Source: Flavobacteriales bacterium
GTDB lineage: Bacteria; Bacteroidota; Bacteroidia; Flavobacteriales_G; JALEGO01
Direction of reading: 5' to 3'
Assembly: GCA_020629755.1 (NCBI GenBank)
Contig: JAHDCS010000002.1
Location: 18,665-82,664 of the forward strand
DNA: 64,000 nucleotides
The notes under the pieces were generated by a model. The model was given only the letters and a program-made list of their open reading frames with translations, had not been told where the DNA came from and made no database searches. Of the stretch, positions 62,580-64,000 are shown piece after piece. The first letter of the stretch is position 1, and each line of letters starts with the position of its first letter. The position numbers and the translations under genes were made by a program.

Positions 62580-63826
62580 AAAAAATAGCAAGTTTAATTT
62601 TTGTGTTAATGTTGTTTTGGGCTTGCTCACCTACAAAAACGGTAAGTCCTAGAAACTACGCGGCGCACTACAGTGAATCACATTTAAGCATAGAGCGGTT
62701 TTTTAAAATATACCATTCATCAGATAGTGTTTCAACGTGCTATTATCAATTTCCGAGTGATTATTTTAGCTTAGACTCTTCTAAAAACCTGAACCTAGAA
62801 CTTTCATATAAACTCTTTGACATTAAAGAGCCCCATGCTGTTTTAGAGCGTAAAAGTTACTCACTAAAACCACAAAAGATAGACCAATCAAAGGCCTTTT
62901 ATTATATAAATGGCGAGTTTGCGTTGGATAACATCCTCCCTAAAAAGTATACATTAGAAATTACCGTAAAAGACCTACTCAAACAAGAGGTACATAGCGC
63001 GTTTATACATATAGATAAAACCAATGCGTATTCTGATCAAAATTTTATAGTTAAAGATACCCGTAATCGCGTGATCACATCGCCTCAAATGTATGTGGGT
63101 GACACGGTTTACATTTCTACAAATACAAATCAAAAAACACTTTTGCTCACGCATTTGTATAAAGAGTTTGCGCCCGCGCTGCCTCCTTTTGCTTACGATG
63201 ATGATTTGTTGTTAAACTTTACGCAAAAAGAAAAGTCTGACCTAAACACGAGCTCAGGGGTTTTTGAACTAGTGCTTAATAAGCCAGGGATTTATTATCT
63301 TAAAAAAGATACTTTAGCAAAAACAGGCTTGTCTATTTTGGTTCAAAACCAAAGCCACCCCAAGTTTAAAGACCATGAGGCGTTAATTTACCCTTTGCGC
63401 TATATTACTACTAAAAAAGAATTTGATGCCTTAACAAGCGCATCAAACAAGCGAGAAGCGTTAGAAAGTTTTTGGCTTCGGATTGCAGAGAATAATAAAG
63501 AAACTGCGGCAAGTCTGATAAAATCATATTATAAACGCTGTGAAATCAGTAATTTATTATTTTCATCTTTTACCAGTGGTTGGCAGACAGATCGTGGGAT
63601 GGTTTATCAAATTTATGGCCTACCGACTTTAGTCTATCGATCGGCCGGAGGCGAGTCCTGGGTCTACGGAACCGATCAACAAAGTCAGTCTTTTACTTTT
63701 AGTTTTAAAAAAATGGTTAACCCGCTTTCAGGCAACGATTATGTGCTTGACCGCTCTAATATGTATCGCTCGTCTTATTACAGAGCAGTAGAGCGATGGC
63801 GTTCTGGTAATGCAGCTTCGTTTTGA
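62576..63826 (+). CDS. GWxTD domain-containing lipoprotein
   Basis: Lipobox MLFWACS; SGWQTDRGMVYQIYGLPTLVYR...ESWVYG. Confidence 0.8.
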   Translation: MKKIASLIFVLMLFWACSPTKTVSPRNYAAHYSESHLSIERFFKIYHSSDSVSTCYYQFPSDYFSLDSSKNLNLELSYKLFDIKEPHAVLERKSYSLKPQKIDQSKAFYYINGEFALDNILPKKYTLEITVKDLLKQEVHSAFIHIDKTNAYSDQNFIVKDTRNRVITSPQMYVGDTVYISTNTNQKTLLLTHLYKEFAPALPPFAYDDDLLLNFTQKEKSDLNTSSGVFELVLNKPGIYYLKKDTLAKTGLSILVQNQSHPKFKDHEALIYPLRYITTKKEFDALTSASNKREALESFWLRIAENNKETAASLIKSYYKRCEISNLLFSSFTSGWQTDRGMVYQIYGLPTLVYRSAGGESWVYGTDQQSQSFTFSFKKMVNPLSGNDYVLDRSNMYRSSYYRAVERWRSGNAASF

Positions 63827-64000
63827 ATAAGTGTTACTCAAATAATCCTTACGCATACTCTAGATTTAAGACAAGAGAAGTGGCTATTGGGGATGTTGTT
63901 TTGGGGGGATCGCACCCGATTCGCATACAGTCTATGACGACCACGCCAACCTTAGACACGAGAGCTACTGTAGAGCAGTGCATTCGCATGATTGAAGCCG
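63823..64000 (+). CDS. ispG: 4-hydroxy-3-methylbut-2-enyl diphosphate synthase, partial (apparent TTG start)
   Basis: (L/M)NKCYSNNPYAYSRFKTREVAIGDVVLGGSHPIRIQSMTTTPTLDTRATVEQCIRMIEA; runs off the window end. Confidence 0.88.
   Translation, partial: MNKCYSNNPYAYSRFKTREVAIGDVVLGGSHPIRIQSMTTTPTLDTRATVEQCIRMIEA

Overview
This is a 64 kb AT-rich chromosomal window from a Bacteroidota (Flavobacteriia-like) bacterium. It is densely coding and mostly core or housekeeping: ssb, kdsA, a PorU/PorV-type T9SS pair, pssA, purS, lspA, ileS, rpiB, asnS, one tRNA-Ala(GGC), manC-like, purH, an NtrC-like regulator, ribF, atpD/atpC, dxs, mutS, trmH-like, ribBA, rmuC and a partial ispG. I saw no CRISPR array, transposase, integrase or prophage. 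The strongest unexplained signal is at the DNA level. The exact octamer GGGGGGAT occurs 30 times on the two strands (about 0.5 expected from base composition). It falls in all three reading frames, sense and antisense, and in intergenic DNA, and 30 of the 33 G6 runs in the window are followed by AT. That is the behaviour of a genome-wide architecture or recombination signal (Chi-like, KOPS-like or uptake-like) rather than a protein motif. A second candidate system is a tightly packed gene set at 47.2-54.3 kb: a propeller-sensor/adenylate cyclase/HD fusion, a HAD phosphatase, a sphingomyelinase-like EEP hydrolase and a neutral-ceramidase-like protein. Other points include non-ATG starts (CTG for ribF, possibly CTG for a GT2 gene, TTG for mutS, trmH and ispG), a frameshifted DUF4442-like gene with a deletion signature, and a DAHP synthase without a chorismate mutase domain. 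All calls were made by eye without database searches.
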